A stretch of DNA of 64,000 bases from contig NZ_CP090977.1 of NCBI RefSeq assembly GCF_021513255.1, forward strand, positions 2,542,001-2,606,000, written 5' to 3'. The DNA is from Planococcus sp. 107-1 (lineage in GTDB: Bacteria; Bacillota; Bacilli; Bacillales_A; Planococcaceae). Shown one piece after another: positions 43,338-52,646 of the stretch (positions are counted from its first letter, which is position 1; the number at the start of each line of letters is the position of its first letter). The position numbers and the translations under genes are program-made. Under the pieces are notes generated by a model that ran no database searches, had not been told where the DNA came from, and saw nothing but the letters and a program-made list of their open reading frames with translations.

Positions 43338-44528
43338 TTATTCAAAGTGACTCATGATAACATCATAAGAATGTTTGGGAGTGTAATTTTCTTCTAAATA
43401 CTTTCTAGCGTTCTTGCCCATTTCTTCTGTAAGATCTTTATTAGTTAATTTACTTACTTTTTGATTAAAATCTTTTACGTCATTACTCTCACACCAATAT
43501 CCAAAACTTCCATTCTCTATTACTTGCCCTACATCAGTATTAGGATCTGTGGCAGCAAGAACCGGCATGGAAGCTTGCATGTATGAAAGTAAACGAGAAG
43601 GAAAATTAGGTATGGTAAAACGGTGATCTAAGAATATTAAACCGACATCACAAGAGTTAGCTAAACCTTCGTAATCTTCTTTAGGAAGTTGTTGAAAAAG
43701 TTGAGCGTTTGAAGGTTTTTTCACATTAAAGTAAGATACAATTTTATTAAATTCAGTTCCAGATCCAGCAATTACAAAGTGAACTTTATCACTTTCTTTA
43801 TTAGCTTCCAAACATTCAATTAAAAAATCTATGCCTTGAGGTTTCCCAAGATTTCCTCCATAAATAAAAACAGTTTTATCCAATGGTATATTGTACTTTT
43901 TTCTAATTTCTTTATCATAATTCACTTTTAAAGGTTGAATACTATTTGGACATATTTCTACTTTCCCGGCCTCTATATTGGGGTTATGTTTTAAAACAAA
44001 ATCTACATTCGCTTGAGACATGCATCCAATATAGTCTGACTGCATATACAATCTTTTCTCTTTAAATCTAAAAAAATTATATATAGGGTTTTTCTTACTA
44101 AACATATTTAAATCTACAGCGTTTTGAGGGAAAATATCTTTTAACATTAGATAAGATTTTGCCCCATCACGATCTTTAAGATATTTTATAGTACTCACTA
44201 ATGTAATTGGTGGAGTAGAATAGAGGACTAAATCAAACTTAATATTACTAAAGTGCTTTTTTATAGCTGCCTTAAAATTGTTTTCAATTAAGATAGTTGA
44301 TATGCCTTTTTCAAGTATATTAGTTTTTTGTATATTGCCAATCTTAACTTTTAAAATCTGCGAGTTCTCTTCTTCAATTAAAGTTGTATTCTTTTTGTAT
44401 CTTCTTTCTGAAGGACTTACGATATAAACATTGTGTCCATTTTCAATGAATTCTCTTAGCAAATCTGTATATATCATTTTTTCATGTATTGAGTTAATAT
44501 CGGTAACCGTTAAAAAAATTATGTTCAT
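43338..44528 (-). CDS. glycosyltransferase (WbuB-like, family 4)
   Basis: A 396-residue GT-B enzyme. FLTVTDINSIHEKMIYTDLL lies at the start; SYLMLKDIFPQNAVDLNMF is a segment shared with WbuB, the L-FucNAc transferase of E. coli O26; the donor site follows in TVFIYGGNLGKPQGIDFLIE, FVIAGSGTEFNKI and PNFPSRLLSYMQASMPVLAATD. It stands immediately upstream of capEFG, so it may use UDP-L-FucNAc; this is an inference. GAGG before the ATG, 2 nt after the previous stop. Confidence 0.89.
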   Translation of the reverse strand: MNIIFLTVTDINSIHEKMIYTDLLREFIENGHNVYIVSPSERRYKKNTTLIEEENSQILKVKIGNIQKTNILEKGISTILIENNFKAAIKKHFSNIKFDLVLYSTPPITLVSTIKYLKDRDGAKSYLMLKDIFPQNAVDLNMFSKKNPIYNFFRFKEKRLYMQSDYIGCMSQANVDFVLKHNPNIEAGKVEICPNSIQPLKVNYDKEIRKKYNIPLDKTVFIYGGNLGKPQGIDFLIECLEANKESDKVHFVIAGSGTEFNKIVSYFNVKKPSNAQLFQQLPKEDYEGLANSCDVGLIFLDHRFTIPNFPSRLLSYMQASMPVLAATDPNTDVGQVIENGSFGYWCESNDVKDFNQKVSKLTNKDLTEEMGKNARKYLEENYTPKHSYDVIMSHFE

Positions 44529-44530
44529 AA

Positions 44531-45589
44531 TTAACCTCGATATTTCGGGAAAAAATTAGAAGTACTTTCTTTTGTGTGATTCCCCTTATTTATTTTTAAT
44601 AATTCTATATAAATATCTTCAGAAAATATCTTTTTTCCCACAGAGAATATAGTATCCGAATTCTTATTAAATGCTTTTTTAAATTTATATAAGCTATCTT
44701 CTTGACTGCCAAGACCCCCACCCAAGTGAAGAGTTTTGTAGCCATTTTTTGCTCCCCAACATGCAGCTTCAAGGAGTAATAAGTTTGTCGGGGCCAGATG
44801 TTGATGATTTTTAACAGATGCAGAGAAGTGGTAGTGCATCTGATTATTTGAGAATAATATCATTGACATCGATATTATCTTTTCTTCATAAACAGCATAA
44901 AATATCATTGAATTGTATCTTAAATCTTCAAGTACGCTTGCATAAAAATCTTCTTTAAAATAGTAGTAATCTTTAGCATTATCCTTTTCCATGGTAGCAT
45001 TATACATTTCTATGAAATTTTCAATCAGTTGAGAATTACGGCCCCAATAAATCTTAATTCCAGCGTTTCTGGCTTTCCTAATAACATTTCTATTTTTACC
45101 GATTAAATCATTCCATATCTGTTCTGGGGTTTCTAATTTCATAGTAATTGTCTTACCTAAATCTACAACGTCATACATAGAAGTTAATCTATTCGAGTTT
45201 TTCAAAATCGGATGAAAACGTACAAATTCACTAACTATCCCTTTTTCGTTACAGATGGAACTATACTCTCTATTTAGTAGACTAATATTTTCCTCCGTTA
45301 CTTCTCCTTCTAGCAAAAATCCACCATAGCCATAGGGAGTAGCGATATCAAAATATGTTTGTGCTGGAATTTCCCCTTCGAACTTCTCATCTAGTGCAAT
45401 ATCTCTTTTCATGACGACATTGATAGCTTTAAAGTTATTTCCTTGATAATAAAAAAGAATAGGTTCTCCATCTCCATGAACCTCAAATGCTTTTGTATAT
45501 TCAGCTAAATAATAAACATCAAAGTTTGTAAACCCTTTTACTATTTCGTTCCATTTTCCAGTTTCATCATTAGTAATTATTGAAATCAC
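44531..45589 (-). CDS. FemAB/GNAT-like acyl- or aminoacyltransferase
   Basis: A 352-residue protein with the duplicated GNAT fold of FemAB/FemX proteins. Recognisable parts are IWNDLIGKNRNVIRKARNAG and IFYAVYEEKIISMSMILFSNNQMHYHFSAS, then HLAPTNLLLLEAACWGAKNGYKTLHLGGG, typical of Acetyltransf_6/FemX. In capsule loci such proteins may attach an amino-acyl or acyl group to an amino sugar or lipid-linked intermediate; the substrate is unknown. GTG start at 45589 with GGAAGTGG upstream. Confidence 0.82.
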   Translation of the reverse strand: MISIITNDETGKWNEIVKGFTNFDVYYLAEYTKAFEVHGDGEPILFYYQGNNFKAINVVMKRDIALDEKFEGEIPAQTYFDIATPYGYGGFLLEGEVTEENISLLNREYSSICNEKGIVSEFVRFHPILKNSNRLTSMYDVVDLGKTITMKLETPEQIWNDLIGKNRNVIRKARNAGIKIYWGRNSQLIENFIEMYNATMEKDNAKDYYYFKEDFYASVLEDLRYNSMIFYAVYEEKIISMSMILFSNNQMHYHFSASVKNHQHLAPTNLLLLEAACWGAKNGYKTLHLGGGLGSQEDSLYKFKKAFNKNSDTIFSVGKKIFSEDIYIELLKINKGNHTKESTSNFFPKYRG

Positions 45590-45619
45590 GAATCCACTTC
45601 CTTATTTAATACTGAATAT

Positions 45620-46686
45620 TCATCTTAAATGTATAGAATTAAATACTGTTAAAACTTTTTTTATGTCTTCTTGATCGTACCTTTGATCACAAGGAATTGA
45701 TAAAACTTGTTCATAAATCTCTTTGGTTGAAGAGATAACATCTGTACCAATTTGTGGTGGTATCGGCCAATGAATCGGACAGTATATTCCTTGCTCAGCA
45801 AGTTTACCTCTAACCGCATTTCTGAGCTCTTTTTCGATAAGTACTGGGAAAAACATAGGGCACGTATTATCATCTTCTTTCAAAAAAGTATGTTGAAGAT
45901 AAGATACTTCTTTTAAGCCAGAACTTAAAATCAAATAATTACTTTTTCTTTTTCTAATAAGCTCTTCTTCATCTATTGAGTTTATAATTTCAAATGATAA
46001 CCTATCAATTTGATATGGATAAAAATCTTTATTGATATTTTTTTCAGCTTCAGAAAACTGACTTAATGCCTTGTCCTTCAATTCAACATTCCCAGTTTCA
46101 ATATAATTCTTCTTATTAATAAGAGCTTCGAGTCTTTTCGAAGAAAAAAAGGTTTTTCTTCAAGTTTACTATCAATTATATCTTTCGAAGCTAAAAATCC
46201 TCCACTTGGTATACCAAACCACTTTCTAATACTACCAACATAAAAATGATTAAACTTAGATCTTTTATATTTTGAAAAAAGGGTATGTGTGACATCTTCA
46301 ATTATAATAGTTGAATTCTCGTAAAAAGATTTTAGGACATCTTCCAAATTAGAATTCGTTGGAAATCCATAATATCCAAGATGTAAAAACACTCCAACAT
46401 CCTCGTATTCCCTTATGCTTTCTATAGATGGGATTAAATTTTCGTCTACTTCGTAATAATTACATTCATACCCCATCTCAATAAAAGGTATAATTACTGA
46501 TTCGCAAATATACGCTGGCAAAAGAGCAGATTTTCTTTTTGGTTGCATCTGTTGTAAGAGGTGGGTTATGGCTCCCCTTCCTGATGAAGTTAAAATTACA
46601 TTTTTATATTCCTTCAAGAAATCTGGAGTCTTACGTTTTGAATTCTCGTCTACACTTTCTAACCAAAATTCACTACCTATCTCCAT
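45620..46686 (-). pseudogene. PLP-dependent DegT/DnrJ-like aminotransferase, single-base frameshift
   Basis: An aminotransferase-fold protein: VILTSSGRGAITHLLQQMQP, ALLPAYICESVIIPFIEMGY, TIIIEDVTHTLFS with the PLP Asp, and GSIRKWFGIPSGGFLAS with the probable PLP Lys. The first frame ends LILKLGMLN at 46078. Restoring one T in the TTTT run at 46135-46138 gives FLRKRLEALINKKNYIETGN then VELKDKALSQF and rejoins the C-terminal part to 45620, about 355 residues. The start at 46686 follows GAGGAA. It probably makes or modifies an amino sugar of the capsule. Confidence 0.8.
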
Positions 46687-46690
46687 AATG

Positions 46691-47209
46691 TTATTCCTCA
46701 TTTAATATAGATAGAACTAACACATCATGATAGTTCCCTTTTTTAAAAATTCTATTTCTAAGTCTGCCTTCTAAGATAAAATTGCATTTCTCAAATAATT
46801 TTTGCGAAGGGGTATTATAAGCGTTGATACTTGCAAATACACATTTAAGCCTCAACTCATTAAATGCATACTCTACTAAAGTTTTGATTGTATCAGCTCC
46901 ATACCCCTTGCCTCTGGCATCTTCAGTTAATTTAATATGAATTTCAGCATTACCGTTCTTGTAATCTATATCAGATAATATGGCTGTACCGAGTACCTGC
47001 TTAGTTTTTTTATCGTCAATCATGCATCTTAAAACTCCAATATTAGGCTTTTGATTTTTAATCCAATCCTCTTGATTAAAACTTGAAACCGGGAATGACC
47101 ATCCACCAAGAGAATTCTCTGTCTCTGAATCATTTATGATTTTCAACAAAGTTTCTTTATCTGAGATTTCAATAGCTCGCAATAAAACTTTTTCACCTGT
47201 AATATTCAT
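46691..47209 (-). CDS. GNAT-family N-acetyltransferase
   Basis: A 172-residue RimJ/RimL-like acetyltransferase. The acetyl-CoA site is HIKLTEDARGKGYGADTIKTL (Q/R-x-x-G-x-G/A), followed by LKCVFASINAYNTPSQKLFEKCNF and EGRLRNRIFKKGNYHDVLVLSI. Its place beside aminotransferase and sugar-transferase genes suggests that it N-acetylates a UDP-4-amino sugar, the job of PglD in bacillosamine synthesis, although PglD has another fold. The ribosome binding site is GGTGGG. Confidence 0.86.
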   Translation of the reverse strand: MNITGEKVLLRAIEISDKETLLKIINDSETENSLGGWSFPVSSFNQEDWIKNQKPNIGVLRCMIDDKKTKQVLGTAILSDIDYKNGNAEIHIKLTEDARGKGYGADTIKTLVEYAFNELRLKCVFASINAYNTPSQKLFEKCNFILEGRLRNRIFKKGNYHDVLVLSILNEE

Positions 47210-47229
47210 TTAAATAACCCACCTATCTT

Positions 47230-47865
47230 TTATTTTTTCTTTCGATACTGATCAAAATCTATTGGCGCATCTATCCCCCGCTCACCAATATCACTTCGCT
47301 TAACCGCTTTTAAAAGAGTCTGGCAAATAATCTTTATATCTAAAATAAAAGTAATTTTCTTTACATATTGAATGTCATAGTAAAATCTTTGTTCCCAGGT
47401 TGCGGTATTCCTACCGTTAATTTGAGCCAATCCAGATAATCCAGGCCTAACCGAATGTCTTGTCTTTTCTTCATGATTGTAATATGGCAAATACTGAACA
47501 GCTAAAGGTCGTGGTCCAATAATAGACATATCACCTTTCAAAATATTCAAAAGCCCCGGCAGTTCATCCAAAGAAGTAGATCTCAAAATTCTGCCAAACT
47601 TAGTCAAACGAATACTATCAGGCAACAAATCTCCATTAGCATCCTTTTCACTAGTCATCGACCGAAACTTATACATCTCAAATATCTCTTCATTTAACCC
47701 AGGTCTCTTCTGTCTGAACAAAATTGGACTCCCAAACTTGGTTCTTACCAGAATAGCCACTATAAGAAATACAGGACTAAGTACAATAATTGCTAACAAA
47801 GAAAGCACAAAATCCATCGGCCGTTTAAAAAACCTTTTATATAATCCGCCTTTAGAAACAACCAT
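47230..47865 (-). CDS. initiating sugar-phosphate transferase (EpsL/PglC type)
   Basis: About 211 residues of the small polyprenyl-phosphate hexose-1-phosphate transferase family that loads the first sugar on undecaprenyl phosphate. One re-entrant N-terminal membrane helix (RPMDFVLSLLAIIVLSPVFLIVAIL), then LFRQKRPGLNEEIFEMYKFRSM, LRSTSLDELPGLLNILKGDMS, IIGPRPLAVQYL and VRPGLSGLAQINGRN, including the catalytic DE pair. I choose the ATG at 47865; a GTG at 47877 sits too close to AGAAGG. The preceding aminotransferase stops at 47868. Confidence 0.93.
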   Translation of the reverse strand: MVVSKGGLYKRFFKRPMDFVLSLLAIIVLSPVFLIVAILVRTKFGSPILFRQKRPGLNEEIFEMYKFRSMTSEKDANGDLLPDSIRLTKFGRILRSTSLDELPGLLNILKGDMSIIGPRPLAVQYLPYYNHEEKTRHSVRPGLSGLAQINGRNTATWEQRFYYDIQYVKKITFILDIKIICQTLLKAVKRSDIGERGIDAPIDFDQYRKKK

Positions 47866-47867
47866 TC

Positions 47868-48980
47868 TTATTCCCACAACCTTCTAATAATCTTTACAAC
47901 TCGCTCTAACTGTTCATCCGAAATTTTCGTATCACTCGGTAAGCAAACCCCATTCTCAAACAATGTCTCTGAAACATCCGTCCCGACAAAATCATACTTC
48001 TCGAAATAAGGCTGCAAATGCATTGGCTTCCACACAGGACGAGACTCAATATTCTCTTTCTCAAGAGCATCCATCACATCAACCGGACGGATCTTACCAG
48101 TCAATGTCATCGCGCTCAGCCAATAATTCGGTTGATCCCAGTCATTGCTCGGCATGAATTCCACACCTTCAAGATCACTGAGATTGCTCTTATAAAAATC
48201 GTATATGTAATTTTTCTTTTCTACTCTCTTGTCCAACACTTTAAGCTGTCCTCTGCCAATTCCAGCAACAACATTACTCATCCGGTAATTGTAGCCCAAT
48301 TCGCTATGCTGGTAATGTCTCGCTTGGTCTCTAGACTGAGTTGCCCAGAATCTCGCTTTAGCAATTCGTTCTTCATTATCAGATACCAGCATTCCTCCAC
48401 CCGAAGTGGTGATGATTTTATTTCCATTAAAAGAAAAGATTCCGTAATCTCCAAAAGTTCCGGTATGCTGGCCTTTATAGTAAGTACCTAAAGACTCAGC
48501 TGCATCTTCTATCAAAGCAACATTATATTTTTTGCAAAGTGCTATAATTTTGTCCATATCTGCCGATAAACCATATAGATGCACTAAGAGAACTGCTTTC
48601 ACTTCTGGATATTTCTCAAAGGCTTCTTCCAATGCTTTCGGAGACATATTCCATGTTTCGTAGTCGCTATCGATAAAAACTGGAATGGCATTTTGATAGA
48701 TAATTGGATTTGCAGTCGCGGAAAAAGTGAGCGTCGAACAGAAGACGATATCCCCTTCTCCGACTCCAGCTGCTTTTAAAGCTAAATGGATGGCTGCTGT
48801 CCCGGAAGAAAGGGCGGCGGCGGCTTTGGAACCGACTTTTTCAGCCAATTCATTTTCAAATTCGTTTACATTTGTTCCAAGAGGTGCAATCCAGTTTGTG
48901 TCGAATGCTTCTTTTACGTATTGCTGTTCATAGCCTTCATCACTCATATGGGGTGATGATAGGAAAATTCGTTCTGCCAT
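47868..48980 (-). CDS. DegT/DnrJ/EryC1 aminotransferase (EpsN/PglE-like)
   Basis: A 370-residue PLP enzyme aminating a UDP-4-keto-6-deoxy sugar. MAERIFLSSPHMSDEGYEQQY and FDTNWIAPLGTNVNEFE are typical, ALIEDAAESLGTYYKGQHTG holds the PLP Asp, and FSFNGNKIITTSGGGM the Schiff-base Lys. It lies between the EpsC-type 4,6-dehydratase and the initiating transferase, as in B. subtilis EpsC-EpsN-EpsL and Campylobacter PglF-PglE-PglC, so the initiating sugar is probably a diacetamido-trideoxyhexose. The ribosome binding site is AGGAAGG. Confidence 0.93.
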   Translation of the reverse strand: MAERIFLSSPHMSDEGYEQQYVKEAFDTNWIAPLGTNVNEFENELAEKVGSKAAAALSSGTAAIHLALKAAGVGEGDIVFCSTLTFSATANPIIYQNAIPVFIDSDYETWNMSPKALEEAFEKYPEVKAVLLVHLYGLSADMDKIIALCKKYNVALIEDAAESLGTYYKGQHTGTFGDYGIFSFNGNKIITTSGGGMLVSDNEERIAKARFWATQSRDQARHYQHSELGYNYRMSNVVAGIGRGQLKVLDKRVEKKNYIYDFYKSNLSDLEGVEFMPSNDWDQPNYWLSAMTLTGKIRPVDVMDALEKENIESRPVWKPMHLQPYFEKYDFVGTDVSETLFENGVCLPSDTKISDEQLERVVKIIRRLWE

Positions 48981-49033
48981 TGTCTGTGCTTCCTTCCTGA
49001 TGCTCTACAATTTTCTAATATGCATTTAATGAT

Positions 49034-50872
49034 TTATTTTGCAGCTTTTAATAAGTTGCTTTCACTCACACCTACATTCTTACGATTCGCCAAAGCAATT
49101 AATGTATCTTTTAAAATATCCGTCTCCATATCCAACAACTTATCCAATAGAATTGTAAGCTCACCCTCACTAACCGGATTCGCCTTCCCAATATGGATCT
49201 TCGGAAACACTTGCTCACTCTGAATCTCATCGGAATTCAACAACTCTTCATACAACTTCTCTCCAGGCCGAATTCCTGCAAACTTAATCCCTATATCCTC
49301 TTTTTCATAGCCGGACAAGCGTATCAAGTTTTCTGCCAAATCCACAATCTTAACAGGATCTCCCATATCAAGGACAAAGACTTCCCCGCCTTCAGCTAGT
49401 GTTCCTGCCTGAATCACAAGACGCGATGCTTCAGGTATCGTCATGAAATAACGGGTCATCCGTTCATCCGTGACTGTAATCGGACCCCCTGCAGCAATCT
49501 GTTTCTTAAAGAGCGGAATAACGGACCCCCGTGATCCAAGTACATTGCCGAAACGCACTGCGGCGAATTTCGTCTTGCTGCGTTTCGCCAAGTTCTGGAC
49601 AATCATTTCCGCAAAACGCTTCGTCGCGCCCATTACGTTCGGCGGGTTAACCGCTTTATCCGTCGACACCATAACGAAGTTCTTGACGCCGGAGAAATGC
49701 GCTGCATCGGCTACGTTTTTCGTGCCGTAAATATTATTCTTCACGGCTTCCATTGGATTTCCTTCCATTAAAGGAACGTGCTTATGCGCCGCTGCGTGGT
49801 AAACAACATCCGGCTCATAGTCCATCATGATCTGAATCATGCGTTCACGATCCTGGACGTCTGCAATGATTGGGATGATTTCGGTATCGCAGTCGATCGA
49901 GTTGCGCAGTTCCATATCGATCAAGTAAATCGAGTTTTCACCGTGGCCGAGAAGCAAAAGCTTCTCCGGTGTAAAGCGTGAAATCTGACGGCAGATTTCA
50001 GAGCCAATTGAACCGCCTGCTCCTGTAACGAGAACCGTCTTCCCTGTCAGTTGCCCTTGGATTTTATTCATATCTAGTTTCACTTCGTCGCGTCCAAGCA
50101 AATCTTCGATTTTCACGTCTTGCATGTCGGTAACGGACAGTTTTCCTGTCATTAAGTCTTCGATGAGTGGGATGATTTGCGTTTTGACACCGGTGTCGAC
50201 ACATCGGGTGATAATTTCTGCGGTTTCGGCTTTTGACAGTGACGGAATGGCGTAGACGATTTGTTCGATTTGATTGTCTTTTGCAATGTCTGCAATCGCT
50301 TCGGTTCCGCCTTGAACCCGTACACCGTAAATTTCCAAGCCTTGCTTTTTGATGTCGTCATCCACAAAGACAATCGGCATCAAGCCTTTTTCCGGGTTGT
50401 TAATCAGTTGGCGAGCTACTAGTGTCCCCGCTCTCCCCGCACCAATGATCAATGTCCGTTTCTGGTCGCTTTTTTGACTCCCCACGAACATATCCCGGAA
50501 CAAGCGCCAAGAAAGACGCGAACCTCCAATTAGCAAGAGATGCAGCATCCACGTAATCGCTAGCGCCCGGAGCAGCACATCTCCCCGCACGAGAAATTGG
50601 ACCATTCCGACGGCAATGATAGAGAACGTCACCGCCTTAAAGATTGAGGTGAGTTCACCGATCGAAGCGTATTCCCAGATTTTCCGGTAGAGCCCGTAAT
50701 ACATCGCAAATGCGTGGTGCGCGACAAAAATCGTCGTAGCGCTCGCCAGCAAGAAGATGCTGTCAAATGGGTTGGTCAGTGGATGAAGCAAGTAATAACC
50801 GATAAAGATGGAGAAGAAGACAATAAATGAATCCAGCAACACCAACAGGGATACTCGGTTTTTTAAAGACAC
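49034..50872 (-). CDS. membrane UDP-sugar 4,6-dehydratase (EpsC/CapD/PglF type)
   Basis: About 612 residues. Four N-terminal membrane segments, a first Rossmann-like domain (TLIIGAGRAGTLVARQLI) and the catalytic SDR domain with VLVTGAGGSIGSEICRQI, YHAAAHKHVPLMEGNPMEAV, STDKAVNPPNVMGATKRFAE and VRFGNVLGSRGSVIPLF. It removes water from UDP-GlcNAc to give the 4-keto-6-deoxy sugar used by the following aminotransferase. I prefer the GTG at 50872, 8 nt from AGGAG; the GTG at 50881 overlaps that site. It follows a 330-nt gap with a terminator, so it probably has its own promoter. Confidence 0.94.
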   Translation of the reverse strand: MSLKNRVSLLVLLDSFIVFFSIFIGYYLLHPLTNPFDSIFLLASATTIFVAHHAFAMYYGLYRKIWEYASIGELTSIFKAVTFSIIAVGMVQFLVRGDVLLRALAITWMLHLLLIGGSRLSWRLFRDMFVGSQKSDQKRTLIIGAGRAGTLVARQLINNPEKGLMPIVFVDDDIKKQGLEIYGVRVQGGTEAIADIAKDNQIEQIVYAIPSLSKAETAEIITRCVDTGVKTQIIPLIEDLMTGKLSVTDMQDVKIEDLLGRDEVKLDMNKIQGQLTGKTVLVTGAGGSIGSEICRQISRFTPEKLLLLGHGENSIYLIDMELRNSIDCDTEIIPIIADVQDRERMIQIMMDYEPDVVYHAAAHKHVPLMEGNPMEAVKNNIYGTKNVADAAHFSGVKNFVMVSTDKAVNPPNVMGATKRFAEMIVQNLAKRSKTKFAAVRFGNVLGSRGSVIPLFKKQIAAGGPITVTDERMTRYFMTIPEASRLVIQAGTLAEGGEVFVLDMGDPVKIVDLAENLIRLSGYEKEDIGIKFAGIRPGEKLYEELLNSDEIQSEQVFPKIHIGKANPVSEGELTILLDKLLDMETDILKDTLIALANRKNVGVSESNLLKAAK

Positions 50873-51204
50873 ACCGTTCACTCCTTTCCTTTTTAAGTAC
50901 TTTAGATCTAGGTATTTAGACTATTAATCTATTTTAGCATACTAGTATTTGGAAAAGAATAGATTTCGAAAACAAATTCTTACTTTTTTTGTTAAAAATT
51001 TCTAAGATTACTTACAATTCCTACAAATTGATGAATACGTAATCCTTAGTTCCCGATAAAGAAATCATTTTATTTATTATTTAAAAAGCTTATGTATGAA
51101 TAGTCCTGAGGAATGGGTCTAGGGGTCTTAAACTGAAAAATCCGTTTATAGGCCTTTTTCCGAGCTCATTTAGGCATAGAAAAAAGTAAAAAGGGAAGCC
51201 CTTT
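50873..51204. other. AT-rich gap inside the capsule locus
   Basis: About 330 bases between the tyrosine kinase and the dehydratase. It starts with a terminator and should hold an internal promoter for the downstream capsule genes. No JUMPstart-like or other conserved leader was recognised. Confidence 0.5.
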
Positions 51205-51212
51205 TTACTTTT
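51178..51212 (-). terminator. terminator after the capsule tyrosine kinase gene
   Basis: A 14-bp perfect stem (51182-51195 with 51199-51212) with a 3-nt loop overlaps the kinase stop codon and is followed by TTTCTA on the minus strand. It separates the regulatory pair from the biosynthetic genes. Confidence 0.85.
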
Positions 51213-51912
51213 CAGCTCCGTAGTATTGGTAATAGTAATTGTCTTTTGGAAGAATGAAGTTATTCAAGACGGCACCAATCAAGCGGCTATTGGATGAAGC
51301 AATCGCTTCTTTCGCTTTTAAGGCCATTTCTTTTTCCGTTGTACCGGAATTGACGACCAGGATCGTCCCTTCGCATTTGCTGGCAAGGATTTGGCCATCT
51401 GTTACAGAAAGAACCGGCGGCGCATCGAAAATGATGATGTCGTAGGTTTCTTTCAATTGTTCAATTAAGGCGTCCATCGATTTGGAAGCGAGGAGTTCTG
51501 CCGGGTTTGGCGGAATCGGTCCGCATGTCAATAAGTCGAGGCGTTCGATTTCCGTTTCCCGGATCGCCGTTTCCGCTTCGATCTGGCGAGTTAAGACGGA
51601 TGACAAGCCTTGCGTATTTCCCATATGGAATGTGTAATGCGTTGTCGGTTTCCGCATATCAGCATCAACTAGCAACACGCGCTTTCCTTCTTGAGCGAAT
51701 ACAACAGCCAAGTTCGCTGAAGCTGTTGACTTCCCTTCAGAAGGTGCCGCTGACGTCACAAGCAGTGAACGGATATCTGAATCCGGCGACGAGAAGTTGA
51801 TGTTCGTCCGGAGCGTCCGGAATTGTTCCGCTACGTAAGAGCGGGGATTGGTAAACGAAATTACTTTACGCGCAGTTTCCTGCAATACTTTTTTCTGCCT
51901 CTTTCTTGCCAT
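51205..51912 (-). CDS. CpsD/CapB-type bacterial tyrosine kinase
   Basis: A 235-residue cytoplasmic BY-kinase controlling capsule polymerisation. RTNINFSSPDSDIRSLLVTS precedes Walker A SAAPSEGKSTASANLA; Walker A' is VLLVDADMRKPT and Walker B DIIIFDAPPVL. The C-terminus has the tyrosine cluster DNYYYQYYGAEK that is autophosphorylated. It works with the membrane modulator encoded 5 nt upstream and would be dephosphorylated by the CpsB-type phosphatase at 58234-59001. GGGGAG lies 10 nt before the ATG. Confidence 0.95.
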   Translation of the reverse strand: MARKRQKKVLQETARKVISFTNPRSYVAEQFRTLRTNINFSSPDSDIRSLLVTSAAPSEGKSTASANLAVVFAQEGKRVLLVDADMRKPTTHYTFHMGNTQGLSSVLTRQIEAETAIRETEIERLDLLTCGPIPPNPAELLASKSMDALIEQLKETYDIIIFDAPPVLSVTDGQILASKCEGTILVVNSGTTEKEMALKAKEAIASSNSRLIGAVLNNFILPKDNYYYQYYGAEK

Positions 51913-51917
51913 CTGGT

Positions 51918-52646
51918 TTACGCTCCCCTTCTCTTAGATGAAGTTTTTGCAGCTTCCTGCATATCGGTTTTTTCTTCGATTGGTGAAATCATGCCAAGTA
52001 CCGGAATGCCCAGGACGTCTTCGATATCTTGATCGCTCTTGATCGTTGTATCCAAGTATTCAAGCAAGAATGCAATCCCGACGCCGAGCATTAAGCCGAT
52101 GACGGCGGCAATGGCCATATTGAGCATCGGATTCGGTTTAATCGGTGTAGGATTTTCTTTCATGACCGCTGGAGACAAAATTGACACGTTGTCGACATTC
52201 ATCAATTCCAAAATTTCCGTTTGGAAAACGTCCGCAGTCGTGTTTGCAATGTCGACGGCAATTGCCGGGTCTGCATCTTCAACTGCCACATTTACGACTT
52301 GTGAATTTTCAGCATTGCTGACGGTGATTTTGCTGTTGAGCTGTTCAGCCGTCAACCCAAGGTCCAACTGCTGTGCTACTTGGTCTAGGATTGCCGGGCT
52401 TTTGATGATGACCGAATATGTATTGATCAATTGAAGATCAGTTTGGATGTTCTGGTTGGTCAGCTGCGTTGCTTCTGTCTGTTCCTGGTTGACGAGAATC
52501 TGCGTTGACGTCTGGTAAATCGGTGTCAGCAAGGTATAACTGACAACGCCTGCGATGATGACAGCCAGAATCGTCAAGATGAGGATTAGGCCCAGCCTTT
52601 TTTTCAAGGTGCTAAAAAGTTCCTGTAACGAGATGGTTTCTTCCAT
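51918..52646 (-). CDS. Wzz-family chain-length determinant / tyrosine kinase modulator
   Basis: A 242-residue membrane protein of the CapA/YveK type with two transmembrane segments (about residues 18-40 and 170-192) around an extracellular Wzz domain (PIYQTSTQILVNQEQTEATQ). The Pro-rich motif near the second segment reads NPTPIKPNPMLNMAIAA. The cytoplasmic tail (LEYLDTTIKSDQDIEDVLGIPVLG) activates the kinase. First gene of the capsule locus, with AAAGGAG before the ATG. Confidence 0.94.
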   Translation of the reverse strand: MEETISLQELFSTLKKRLGLILILTILAVIIAGVVSYTLLTPIYQTSTQILVNQEQTEATQLTNQNIQTDLQLINTYSVIIKSPAILDQVAQQLDLGLTAEQLNSKITVSNAENSQVVNVAVEDADPAIAVDIANTTADVFQTEILELMNVDNVSILSPAVMKENPTPIKPNPMLNMAIAAVIGLMLGVGIAFLLEYLDTTIKSDQDIEDVLGIPVLGMISPIEEKTDMQEAAKTSSKRRGA

